Shown here piece after piece: positions 1-10,974 of a stretch of DNA of 64,000 nt. The DNA lies in NCBI GenBank assembly GCA_029216955.1, contig JANAVB010012074.1, positions 18,699-82,698 of the forward strand. The letters are read 5' to 3'. This stretch comes from Iris pallida (lineage: Eukaryota > Streptophyta > Magnoliopsida > Asparagales > Iridaceae). Under the pieces are notes generated by a model. The model searched no databases. It was given only the letters and a program-made list of their open reading frames with translations, and was not told the origin of the DNA. Position 1 is the first letter of the stretch, and the number at the start of each line of letters is the position of its first letter. Both the position numbers and the translations under genes were made by a program.

Positions 1-822
1 GTCATCTTCCGAGTCAACCCACTCAGAATTTTTATGACAAAACCAGGAGCATTAAACTCTCGGTTGGCTACGCGGGCGATATTATTAACACCATATGACA
101 TGGTATTCATACCAAAAAAGGCTGTCAAGGGCCAAGCTTTGGCCGACTTCCTAGGTGCGTACCCAATCCCGGAATCATCCAGACTCTATGAAGGTATCCT
201 AGATAAGGTGCAAGAAGCAAACGTTACCGAAAAAAGCCCGGTCTGGCGAATATTCTTCGACGATGCTTCCAGAACAGGCCCCAAAGGACAGATTATCACA
301 GGAATGGGAGTGGTCTTAATCTTTCTCGACAAGTCGGTCATCCAGTGCGCTTATTGTCTTTTAGAACCGTGCTCCAACAATGTTGCAGAGTACAACGCTC
401 TCATCACGGGGCTTCAGTTAGCAAGACAGCTGGGGGTGGACTACCTCGAATCTTATAGCGACTCAAAGCTCGTCATCAATCAAATCCGGGGACAGTATGA
501 GGTCCGCCATGAAGACCTCATTCTCTATCACAAAGCAATGTTGGACATCATTTTAACCTTCGTAGAATTCTTTATAGAGCATGTACCTTAGCTGTAAAAC
601 TTGGAAGCTGATGCTCTGGTCGGTCACGCAGCCTCATTGGCTACACCCTTCGGGACTCAACATTTTGTTACGGTGACGGGTCGGGACTTGGCTTGCCCCA
701 AAAATAATCTATGCATGCAGACAACTCATGCAATGGCTACGGACCTTGGCATCAATATCAGAGACTGGAGATTCCTATTTATCAAATTTTCCGTCTACGA
801 AATCCTCTCGGAAGACCCGTAG
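1..822 (+). pseudogene. Ty3/gypsy (Tat-type) pol fragment: connection and RNase H
   Basis: The frame is open from the first base, so the element began left of the window. The opening residues (MTKPGALNSRLA, then VKGQALADFL) match the tether between reverse transcriptase and the extra archaeal-type RNase H of plant Tat-lineage Ty3/gypsy elements. An RNase H domain follows, with acidic residues in the order expected for the family: FFDDAS, NNVAEYNAL, YSDSKLVINQ and finally EADAL. RNase H removes the RNA strand during reverse transcription in the virus-like particle. A stop codon interrupts the domain at about 589-591, just after the EHVP motif, and the frame resumes after it. The frame is lost again near 820-840 before the integrase. 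Dead copy; domain identity is secure, clade assignment is from the second RNase H. Confidence 0.85.
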
Positions 823-2022
823 GAGGCAATCTCAGTCAAAAGACGTTTCCTCCGTTTCTATTATGATACAGCCTCCAAAATGCTGTACCGGCGCTCCTAC
901 GATGGACTTCTCCTCCGATATCTATCTAACGAAGAAGCCGTCGAAGCTCTTCAAAAAGCTCATGACGGAACATACGGAGCTCATCAACCAGGTCCTAAGC
1001 TACAGGGCCGATTTTGACATATAGTCTATTACTGGCCCACCATGATGGTCGATGCTGTCGAGTATGCAAATAAGTGTCGTACCTGTCAGTTGCACGCCGA
1101 CTTCATCCATAAACTGTCAGAGCCTCTACACCCAACGGTTGCCTCTTAGCCATTTGAAGCCTGGGGCATAAATATAGTGGGGCCTATCACCCCTCCTTCA
1201 TCAAGGGAACACCGCTTTATCCTGGCAATTATCAACTATTTCTCTAAATGGGCGGAAGTAGTACCTCTCACAGAGGTAAAAAGCTCAAGAGTGATCAGCT
1301 TAATCAAGCATCACATCATCTACCATTTTGGGTTACCTCGGAGGATTATCTAAGACAATGGCCCATAATTCATCAGCCATGCGTTCAACAGATTCTGCGA
1401 CAAGAACCCTATTCAGAATGTGGCGGCAACCGCTTACAATCCGGCAGCAAACGGATTGCCTGAAGCTTTTAATAAGACCATCGTCAAGCTACTCAAAAAG
1501 GTCATGTCATCCAATAAGTGTGACTGGGACAAAAAACTCGGCGAATGCCTTTGGGCCTATCGTACAACGGTACGGACCCCAACAGGCAACACAATGTTCT
1601 CCATAGTTTACGACAGCGAAGCAGTGCTACTGCTGGAGATCCAAATCCCCTCACTCCGAGTGGCGATCACAAACCAGTTGGCAGAAGAGGACAATCAACG
1701 TTGCCGTCTGCAAGAGTTGGAAGCGCTGGACGAAAAATGCCTCTTAGCTCAACAGCGCATCGAACTTTATCAAGCCCGCATATCACAGACTTTTAACAAA
1801 AGAATCCGACAGAGGACTTTCCAAGTGGGTGACCTGGTTCTGGCAATCAGGAGACCGATGGTGATGACTCACAAAACATCAGGAAAGTTCGAACCCAAAT
1901 GGGAAGGCCCCTTCATCATAGAGACGGTATACTCAAATGGTGCTTATCGTCTCGCTAGAGCTAATGGGGACTTGTTTATGATGTCCATCAACGACAAGTT
2001 CCTAAAAAAGTACTATTTTTGA
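823..2022 (+). pseudogene. Ty3/gypsy integrase, decayed
   Basis: Continues the pol fragment upstream. In order: an HHCC zinc finger (AHDGTYGAH, then CRTCQLH), the DDE catalytic core, and a basic C-terminal domain from about 1815 (GDLVLAIRR to FLKKYYF) ending in a TGA near 2022. Lesions are visible: a stop shortly after 1020, TAG at about 1147-1149 where tryptophan is usual, and two TAA codons around the second catalytic Asp (the DNGP motif near 1355). The first catalytic Asp looks replaced by Asn (WGINIVGP, near 1165). The catalytic Glu is kept in GLPEAFNK. From 1420 to 2022 there are 200 open codons. No chromodomain is seen, which fits the Tat/Athila branch. Cannot be active as it stands. 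Confidence 0.85.
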
Positions 2023-2183
2023 CCTCCGTCGTGAACATACTACCTCTCCCCAGAGAGAGGACTGGTGAACTTGACCAAACCAAGTTCACACCACTTCTTT
2101 TGACAATTCATATGCTTCTGGAACCTAGCTGTTTGGTTGCATTCTATCCCAAGTAGAGGGACAACCATGTCCACATCACCTCT
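2023..2183 (+). other. 3' untranslated tail of the decayed gypsy element
   Basis: Non-coding bases between the integrase stop and the start of the minus-strand LTR at 2184. I see no polypurine tract or LTR start of this element, so its 3' LTR was either lost or displaced by the insertion at 2184. The five bases before 2184 are CCTCT. Confidence 0.4.
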
Positions 2184-3394
2184 TGTCATGATCTGCATCC
2201 TAGGTAGGGGGACAAGTACGTAATAGTGCCCAGCCTACACCGTAAAAATGACGTAGAACGCTATAGGTCTGCTAGCTAACAAACAGTATATAATAACCTG
2301 TCATCTCCGCCCGGAGGATATAATATGAAATACTGAAAACTCAATCACAATCTAGAAGGAAGAATCATGGTACAAAAACTAGATAGATATAAACCACAAG
2401 TGCAATATCCAGCTCAACAACGAGAAAGAGAGTCACAAAATAATATGGTTATACAATCCCAAAATATAATATCATAAGTTGCAAGCTGGAAACAAAGTCC
2501 AGTCCAAAACAACTCTAACTAAGCAATAGGTAAAGTCTCGTCAGACGGAGCTAAGCCCTGCTGAACCAAGGTCTCCAAGTCTATGCCTACTACATCATCC
2601 GGACCGTAGTAGATACAACAATCCTTCTCACAATCATCTGTAATATTTTGTTAATATATCCAGTCAGGATGGAACAAGCGCAATCAACTAACAACAGTTA
2701 ATAAGATAGGATAAAAGCTATAAGACTGTAAATAGAGAGTATATATAATAAATCATAAGATGTATATGTGAGTATGATGGCAAGGTAAGCTGTAAATCTA
2801 GAGCTAGAATAAGGCAAATAAAACTGATCATGGCATGTACAAGAATCAAGAATCATCTATATAGGTGTGTGAGTAATAACTATAACATGTGGTCGGCTTG
2901 GAAACTTGCACAATAGTAACAGGCCTGGCTAATCATACATGGAGTGTATGATCAACACTCACAATCAATCGATGCATATTGGGTGCACAATAAGAATTGA
3001 CCACATATCTACACTAATACTCCCCGCCACCGACTGGTAGAGTGGATCCAAGCAAGATATGTTACGACACAAGATTCTGCGAGAATGAAGCAAGTCTCCT
3101 CGAGAATCAGTGTCCATATATTGCACAAGAACTACAAGGGGGCTTGTACAAGATATATCAAGATAACAAGGAATAACATCTCATGTCAGGATCCATGAAT
3201 ACCAATCCGTATGACCAATGTGTCAAGAACAAGCATATCTACACTAATTACATGAATTATAATAATTATCATAAATTAGAAAAGTTATCAGAGAATATAC
3301 TCGCCTGTGATGTGATGGATAAGTCGACTGAGTCCAAGAACAGTGCCTCGAGGACCTATAGATGGAATAATGAATCAATATAATGGTTTGGAAG

Positions 3395-3735
3395 TGAAAT
3401 CAAGTCATACTAAATCAAACTAGGTCAAGACACGTCAAACTAAGTCAAACTAGATCAAACTAGGTCAAACAAAGTCAAACTAGGTCAAGGCAAGTCAAAG
3501 CAAGTCAAACTAGATCAATCTAAGTCAAAGGTTGACTTATAGTTGACGTTTGGTCAACTGGTCAACTCTGGTCAACCCTTGGTCAACTCTAGGTTGACTA
3601 ACGTTGACTAACAGTTGACTTTTGGGTCAACTTCGGTCAAGTTGAAGTCAATTTTATGCTACGGTTGACCTTCGATTGACTTTTGGTCAAAAATTGTCAA
3701 CTGTGGTCAACCAAGGTCAAAACTAGTCTAAGTCT
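3395..3735. repeat. Dense GTCAA/TTGAC motif cluster
   Basis: By eye I count about 20 GTCAA and 7 TTGAC copies in roughly 330 bp, loosely spaced 8-14 bp and in both orientations. The left half reads mainly GTCAAACTA and the right half mainly GGTCAACT or GTTGACT. TTGAC(C/T) is the core of the plant W-box bound by WRKY factors. The cluster lies in the minus LTR downstream of its TATA box. Whether it is regulatory or a decayed satellite cannot be told from sequence. Confidence 0.75.
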
Positions 3736-4224
3736 ACTATTCCTAACCATTACCAACCATAAAATCCTAATTATAGCTATACTTTAAAGTAGTTAACTCA
3801 CATATTATGAAATTTATATTGCCTTAACATACCCTGCTTACCCTTTCTAAGGTAATCCATTACCTTAGCCTCTAACTCCCACTCTAGACTTTTCCACCCT
3901 CATTCTAAGTATTCCCCTACTCGCTGATATGGTATCCTAACCTTCTTCTAGAATATCGATACCGTATTATGGTAACTTGATACTAGAAAGTCCAAAAAGA
4001 TAAATTTACATTACCATAAGGTAATGAGAACCATGAGATACCAACTTGGTATCTCAAGGATACCACACAATCTAAACTCTAACCATTATATAATCTAACT
4101 TGTATCAAGACTCTAACTACACTAACTTCTAAAACTAACTAAACATTCTAACTCCTATACAAAACTAACTTCTAACTAAAACTAAACTCACTCACGCATA
4201 CTCACCACAAGTCAACATATTAGG

Positions 4225-4335
4225 AAGTAAAGGGGGTTTATATAGGGGGTATATATGGGTGTATATAGGGGTATATATGGGGTATATATAGGGTATATAT
4301 AGGTATATATATGGGGAAAATATAGGGCTACCTAG
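4225..4335 (-). promoter_or_regulatory. LTR core promoter with alternating G-run/TATATA repeats
   Basis: On the minus strand TATATAAA (4244-4237) lies in a CCCCCTATATAAACCC context, almost the same as the TATA box of the solo LTR at 36539. Around it, the plus strand has at least six runs of three to five G separated by 7-8 base TATATA spacers up to about 4335. This looks like a short tandem amplification of the TATA region. Transcription would run leftwards. Confidence 0.55.
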
Positions 4336-4349
4336 GGGGTCAATGGGGG

Positions 4350-4460
4350 GGTGTTTTGCAGCTGCTACTGCTGCTGCTGCATATAGCTGCTGCTAATTAT
4401 GCTGCTGCTGCTGTTTTGTAGGGGGGCAGCAGCTCCTAATCCCCTCCACAGCTGCTGCTG
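4350..4460. repeat. CTG/CAG-rich trinucleotide patch
   Basis: Interrupted runs of CTG (GCAGCA on the minus strand) within the minus LTR, upstream of its TATA box. A similar GCAGCA patch occurs in the related solo LTR at 38740-38885, supporting kinship of the two LTR families. The frames open across it are low-complexity and not genes. Confidence 0.6.
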
Positions 4461-4640
4461 TTGTTTCCCTTTCTCCCTCTCCTTCTCACTCTCTATACTC
4501 TCCTCTATCTCACTCTCTATACTCTCCTCTATATATATATATATATATTTTTTTTTTATATACTCTCTCTCTCTCTCCCTCCCTCTCCTTCTCACTCTCT
4601 ATACTCTCCTCTATCTCACTCTCTATACTCTCCTCTCTCT
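4461..4640. repeat. CT-rich low-complexity tract
   Basis: Imperfect repeats of the type CTCACTCTCTATACTCTCCT with short TA runs. It precedes the microsatellites and shows no coding signal; open frames across it are compositional. Confidence 0.8.
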
Positions 4641-4684
4641 CTCTATATATATATATATATAACACTCACACACACATACATAAA

Positions 4685-4764
<80 letters not shown>

Positions 4765-4866
4765 GAATACATATATAGGTAGACACACACACACACACAT
4801 GAATACATATATAGGTAGACACACACACTCACACATGAATACATATATAGGTAGACACACACACTC

Positions 4867-4922
<56 letters not shown>
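4641..4922. repeat. Compound microsatellite: (GT)n, (CA)n, 36-bp units, (TA)n
   Basis: (TA)n, then (GT)n at about 4695-4732, an 8-base spacer (CTACCCAC region), then (CA)n to 4764. The GT and CA arms are complementary and could fold into one long hairpin. Three 36-bp units follow at 4765-4800, 4801-4836 and 4837-4870, each starting GAATACATATATAGGTAGAC. A long (TA)n run (about 4868-4922) abuts the 3' end of the LINE. Confidence 0.9.
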
Positions 4923-4927
<5 letters not shown>

Positions 4928-5057
4928 AAACCCTCCTTTTTATTGATCAAGGCTCAAAATGCCGAAGCCTGAGACGTATACAAGGCCAAAAAGACGCCTA
5001 TACAAGTATACCAACAAAAGGGACAAAAATAGGGGAGGCAAAACAACTGCCCCAGGG

Positions 5058-8000
5058 TCAGGGTACCAGCGAGGACCAGAACGCTGACGAACTGTAGGAG
5101 CACAGGACGCTCCGCTTACGGCATTGGCGAAAGACTTCCCGAGTGAGCTGGTCGACTGAGTATTGGTGACCTTCGTATCTTGCCTTATTACAATTTTTCC
5201 AAATCGCCCACGTAGCGGCTGCTGCGACGATCTGGTGGTCATGGAAAGCTGAACCCCATGAGGCCGCAAGATCGTGGAAGCGACCGCCCTCTGGATCTAT
5301 ATTGAAGTGTCGGTTAAGGGTCCTCCAGATACTGGTCGACAGGAACCACTTCTTGGGAATACATGTGTGCCAACAGTGTGCGCTAACATGATATGGACGC
5401 CCCACTCCTTGGCTAGCAATTCTCGCCGACCTCACCGAAAATGCCCCCGAGGCCTCGGGCATCCACTTCAGTGCATCGACATCGCTGCCGATACGAAGAC
5501 CGCTCGATCGAATGCACTTTGCTGTTTCGCTGCCGGCCAATTCTCAGATCTTGTCCCAGTTCCAGTCTTCCATAATGGGGTTCCACAAGTCTTTGATCCG
5601 AATGTTTCTCGGGCTCTCTGTGAGCCTCGGGATCAAGCTATCCCCGGTCCATCGCTCCCGGAATGGATCCGTCTCGCCGTCGCCCAATTGAAGTCTTATA
5701 GCAGGTTCAGCAAGGTCTCGCCCGCTCAGGATACGACGCCAAGCCGCAGAGGATCTGATGTTGGATATGGCCACTGAAGGATGGACGTGTTTGAAGAATC
5801 TGGTTTTCATAAACCTGGTCCATAGATTCTTGCTCGTGCGAAGTTTCTACCACAATTTCATCGAAAATGCTTTAATGATGTGAGTGAGTTTGTTAAATCC
5901 CAGACCCCCTTCCTCAGTAGGATAAGCCATGAAGTCCCAGCTAGCCCAGTGATGCTTGTCTTGCCCGTTGCAATGAACACAGAAGAAATTACAGAAAATC
6001 TGTTCGATCGAAGAAAGCACCTTCAAAGGCGGAGAGCATGCGGCCAGGGTGTGAATGGGATAGAGTTGAGCACGTGTTTGATGAGAATCATCTTGCCGCC
6101 TGGGGATAAAGTGGCATTTTGCCACCCACTAAGTTTATTCCTGATTCTAGTGATCAATTTCTCAAAGATGCCAACGTTGGATTTACCATACACCAAAGGG
6201 TACCCGAGATAGTTGAATGGAGGATGGTCAACCGTAAAGAAAGTTAAGTTGGAGAGCCCGATTGTGTGCTCCCTTTTGGTGTTGTGGTGGGCATAGATGA
6301 TGCCCTTGGAAGGGCTGATCTTCTGGCCGGAGCATGTGGAGTACCTCTGCAGGGTGTTGTGGACTACCGCCATCGCCTCTTCGTCCCCAGAAGAGAAAAT
6401 GAGTAAATCGTCGACAAAGGCCAGATGGGTAATTATCGAACATCCGCTGGATGTGTGGGAATGCTGGAAGTTCGGCGTGTTGGTCATGTTGTTAAGGTTC
6501 TTGCTGAGGGCATCAGCCGCGATAATGAAGACAGTGGATGATAGAGGGTCGTCTTGCCTAACCCCTCGAGTGGATTTGAAAAATCTCTCGGCTTGGCCGT
6601 TTATGACCATGGAGAACCACGAGTTGCTAATCGATCTCCACACGATGTTGGTCCAATTTTCGAAGAAACCAAAAGCCCTGAAGACCCAGATCATAAACTG
6701 CCAGTCCAGTCTGTCATAAGCTTTCTCCATGTCGATTTTGACAGCGATGTTTTCCTCCCTTACAAGGAACTTCATGCAGGTTATTAACTCTTGTGCCAGC
6801 ATAATATTGTCCTGGATGTTCCTCCCTCGGACAAACCCGCTTTGCTCCTCGGAGATAATCTTGGGTAGGATCCCTGCCATTCTCGTAGCTATGATTTTAA
6901 AGATGATCTTGTTGGTGAAATTGTATAGACTGATGGGACGGAAGTCGCGAAATGACTCCGGGTTTTCTTTTTTCGGTATAAGGATGAGTTTAGCGCTGGA
7001 AATGGCTTTGGGGTATGTGGCACCTTCGAAGAATGCAATAGCTGCTTCGGTGATATCCTGCTTGATAATGTCCCAACACGTGCGAAAGAAGACCCCCGAA
7101 AAGTCGTCCGACCCGGGTGCACTATTCTCATTCAGGGCCCACACCGCATCTTTCACCTCCTGGGCAGTAGAAGAGCGATCTAGCTGGGCATTATCATTGT
7201 TGTTAATGACAAGGGGGATTTGATCCAGGAAGGCGTTGTCTTTGTGAACCGTGTCTTTGGAGAATAATTTGGAATAGAATTCCATAGCGGCCATCTGGAT
7301 GCTCTTTTGGTCAGTGATGATGTTCCCGTTGTCGTCGATAGTATGGTGAATCGCTAACTTCTGTCTGCGGCCAATGACACAAGCGTGGAAATAATTCGAG
7401 TTTTTATCCCCATCGCTGTCCCATTTCAATCTCGCTTTCTGCTTCCAGAAGTCAGTTTCCACTTTGAGTCTGAATTTAAGCATGTCCTTGGTAAAATTTA
7501 GGGCAGTCCTGACCGCCGGGGAACGATCCAAAGTGAACCTGGCTTCGGCACGGGTGACGTCGTCCTCGGCGGTCCGAACAGCTTGAAAGATGTCCCCGTA
7601 AGCTAGTTTGCTCCAATTGGATAGGGCTTTCCTCGTTGCCTTGAGCTTTTTGCTCACCCAGGATAGGGGATTAGGAGAATCTACGCTATTCCACGCGTCC
7701 GCAATGATGCACAAAAATTGGGGGTGTTCGGTCCAGAAGTCGAGGAATCAGAAGTTCTTTTTGGATGGATTAGAATTGTTTTTAATGACCACCAGCAGAG
7801 GGGCGTGGTCAGATTCAGTAGAGTTGAGATGAGTTAGGTTGGTGGAAATCCCCATGCCGTGCCATAGGACATTCGTGAGGGCTCTGTCTAGACGGGAATA
7901 TTGGCGACGGTCGCCTTCTTGCATGTTGCACCAGGTGAAAGCATTGCCGGATAACTGGAGAGACGTTAGGTGAGCATTGAAGATGAAGTTGTTGAAGTCC

Positions 8001-8470
8001 TGCATGGCCCTGATAGGAGGGGGGCGACCCTCGATTTTCTTTTCTCTGCAGGTGAGCGCATTAAAGTCCCCAATGCAAAGCCAAGGATAGTTGATGTGGT
8101 TTAGGTGGATGTCAAGGAGATCGTTCCAGAGTTGTTTCTGCTCAGTAATATTACAGCTGCCGTGGACTGCGGAGATGATGGTGCGCTCTGGTAGCATGGG
8201 ATGTTCCATCAAGCAGGAGAGGGCCTGTCTAGTGTCCTGGATGCTCCCAATGCTGATATCTTCAGTACAGAGGATCCAAATATCGTGTCTGCTGGCGATG
8301 GCCGTGGGAAGGCCCAGCTGCAGTTGGATGGATTTTAATATTTTGGGGGGTATTTTGGGTTCGAGAATAATAAGGATATCAATCTTGTGGATTTTTCTGA
8401 GGCAGATAATTCTCCTTAATGTTGGTTTGTTCCCCAGTCCGCGAACATTCCAGGATAGGATGTTAAGCAT
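5058..8470 (-). pseudogene. LINE ORF2: endonuclease-reverse transcriptase
   Basis: The start at 8470 is supported by MLNILSWNVRGLGN, the usual opening of the AP-like endonuclease in plant L1 elements. Endonuclease residues are visible in GDFNAL and SDHAPLL (8470-7748). Reverse transcriptase follows (7714-6023): IPKKENPESFRDFRPISL, AVKIDMEKAYDRLDW, RQDDPLSS, and FVDD at 6407-6418 where FADD or YADD is usual. The enzyme nicks target DNA and copies its RNA in place. Lesions: TGA at 7748-7750, a one-base frameshift near 6055, TAG at 5847-5849 and TGA at 5544-5546. RQGDP has become RQDDP. In the C-terminal zinc-knuckle region (5540-5058) the spaced cysteines are not evident, although IWRTLNRHF and the WAIWK core remain. 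Not functional. Confidence 0.9.
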
Positions 8471-8604
8471 TAAAGAGTTTGTGGGGGACTTTTTTTGCTC
8501 CGCTTGGCGGCAGATCTGGTTTGGATGGATGTGGTTTCAGTGGGTGCTATCTTGACAATGACCTCGCTCGTGGTTGATGCTTCTGCCTTTGTCGAGGCTG
8601 GAGC
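8470..8604 (-). pseudogene. LINE ORF1, C-terminal remnant
   Basis: About 44 codons before ORF2 encode a Ser/Thr/Lys-rich tail (APASTKAEAS to SKKSPPQTL) ending in TAA at 8472-8470. The stop shares its last base with the ORF2 start (TAATG). Upstream the frame runs into the microsatellite, which gives meaningless Cys/Val/Tyr/Ile repeats. Assigned to ORF1 by position only; no zinc knuckle or RNA-binding motif remains. Confidence 0.6.
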
Positions 8605-8790
<186 letters not shown>

Positions 8791-9549
8791 AGTTTCTCCT
8801 TGGAGTCTCCCAATGGTCTCAGGAGACACAACCATGGGGGTAGATCCTATGGGTTCCAAACTAATCAAACTTCATGGGAAATTGATTTAGAGGGTTGAAA
8901 TTTACCTATTAGGAGTGAACCCTAATGAAACTCTCTCCGACACGAAGATCCTTGTAGAAAGGACACTTCCACCTTGCACTTTTCTCCCAAACTTTGGTAG
9001 CACCCTCCCTTGATGATGTAGAGAGGATTGATGGAAGAAATTTTGGGGAAAAGAGATGATTTGGAGATGAAATCAAAAGTTTAGGATTAGGTTTGGGGAA
9101 GAACACCCAAAATAGGAAGAAAGGAGGCTATGTGTGAAAAATTGGAATAAAAAAGAAGGAAAGGGATGGCCGGCCATGTAAGGAGGTTTGGGGGCATTTG
9201 GCAAATGTCCAAAATGCCCTCCAAGCCTCCTTTAGGTCAAATTTGACTTATGTGATAATTCAGGATTAAAAGGGCCAAGTTAAAATCTTCAAATTGATCA
9301 ATTAAGCCATGTGGCATTAGTCTAAATGCTCTAGGCTAATTAGTGGGATTTATGGGTAAAGTCTAATATAAGTTTGGGTCCCATCCAGAGTCTAAGCTAC
9401 CCGGGTCCCCGATACAAGTCGGAATGAGATGAAATTCGAACCTGACTTAAATAATTCCCAAATAATATTATTAATAAATAAATAATTCCCAAATACCAAA
9501 AAAAGCAAAATGACCATTTTAACCCTATTTATGAAAAGTGGGAGTGACA

Positions 9550-10012
9550 ATTTAATTAGCCATTCGCCAGTACATGTGATCGTACTGATCCTCGCTCTTT
9601 ACAGGTCCCGCGAACCAGGAAGGACGCGCCAACTAGCTCGACAACGTTCGTAATTTTGAAGCTTCGGCCGTACATCGAAGACTTGTCCCACAACTCCACT
9701 TTTAAAGACTCTCAGCTGTCCAAGGAAGATGGCTCAACGTCCCTCCATTCCAGGTCACTAGAGTACTTTGTTGTATATCGAGGGATATGTGCAATGTATG
9801 GAACGGCTATCTCATTAGCACTCTTTTATAATCGAGTCATGTTGTAGCCCGCACGGCACGAGTCATGTACTGGAGTCTGTAAATAATATTCATTATCAAT
9901 AAAGATCAAAGTTTCCTTTACTTAATGTGTGATACAATTTGTCTGCGTACTCTCTTAGATCTCGTGTCTCAGATTACCTTATGACTATGCCTACCTAGGG
10001 TACGGGTCGTGA
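9550..10012. other. Unidentified remnant between two minus-LTR copies
   Basis: A 463-base non-coding stretch. On the plus strand it has AATAAAGATC near 9897 and ends GGGTACGGGTCGTGATA, close to the CGGGTCGTGACA terminus of the LTRs further right. It may be the end of another plus-strand LTR or leftover internal sequence of the minus element. A 63-codon frame (9656-9847) matches nothing I recognise. Confidence 0.35.
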
Positions 10013-10974
10013 TACTACGTCATCCGGACCATAGTAGGTATAGCAATCCTCCTCACAGTCATCTGTAATATTTTGTCAACATATCCAGTCCGGATGGAAC
10101 GAGCACAATCAACTAACAACAGTTCACAAGATAGGATAAAAGCTACAAGACTGTAAATAGAGAGTATATATAATAAATAATGAGATGTACATGTGAGTAT
10201 CATGGCAAGGTAAGCTGTAAATCTAGAGCTAGAACAAGGCAAGTAAAACTGATCATAGCATGTACAAGAATCAAGAATCATATATCTAGGTGTGTGAGTA
10301 ATAGCTACAACATGTGGCCGGCTTGGGAACTTGCACAATAGTAATAGGCCTGGCTAATCATACATGGAGTGTATGATCAACACTCACAATTAAGCGATGC
10401 ATAATGGGTGCACAATAGGAATTGACCACATATCTACACTAATACAGCCTGCCCCCGACTGGTAGAGTGGATCCAAGCAAGACACATTACGACACAGGAT
10501 TCTGCGAGAAGGAAGCAAGTCTCCTCGAGAATATGTGTCCATACATTACACAAAAACTAAAAGGGGGCTTGCACAAGATATACCAAGATAACAAGGAATA
10601 ACATGTCATGTCGGGATCCATAAATACCAATCCGTGTGACCAATGTGTCAAGAACAAGCATATCTACACTAATTACATAAATTATAATAATTATCGTAAA
10701 TTAAAAAAGTTATCAGAGAATGTACTCGCCTGTGATGTGATGGATAAGTCGACTGAGTCCAAGAACAGTGCCTCGAGGACCTATAGATGGAATACTGTAT
10801 CAATATAATGGTTTGGAAGTGAAATCAAGTCATACTGAGTCAAACTAGGTCAAGACACGTCAAACTAGGTCAAACGAACTCAAACTAGGTCAAGGCAAAT
10901 CAAAGCAAGTCAAACTAGATCAATCTAAGTCAAAGGTTGACTTACAGTTGACTTTTGGTCAACTAGTCAACTCT
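10013..10974 (-). mobile_element. Partial second copy of the minus-strand LTR
   Basis: Direct repeat of about 2587-3560, over 90 percent identical by eye, including the part-open frame at 10608-10808 (compare 3183-3383) and the start of the GTCAA cluster. It stops in the cluster at ...AGTCAACTCT, where LTR1 of the tandem array begins; the other copy reads on as GGTCAACCC. The array therefore inserted into this LTR, and the rest should lie beyond the array, outside the window. Its promoter-distal and terminal parts are not seen. Confidence 0.8.
10970..10974. repeat. Left target-site duplication of the tandem array (ACTCT)
   Basis: The five bases before the TGTAGCTCC start of LTR1. The partner should follow LTR3 beyond the right edge, so this is a prediction from one side only. 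Confidence 0.5.

Noticed and set aside
4365..4950. Overlapping open frames of 75-105 codons on both strands
   Set aside because: They translate CT, CA, GT and TA repeats (runs of Cys-Val, His-Thr, Tyr-Ile) and have no protein character.
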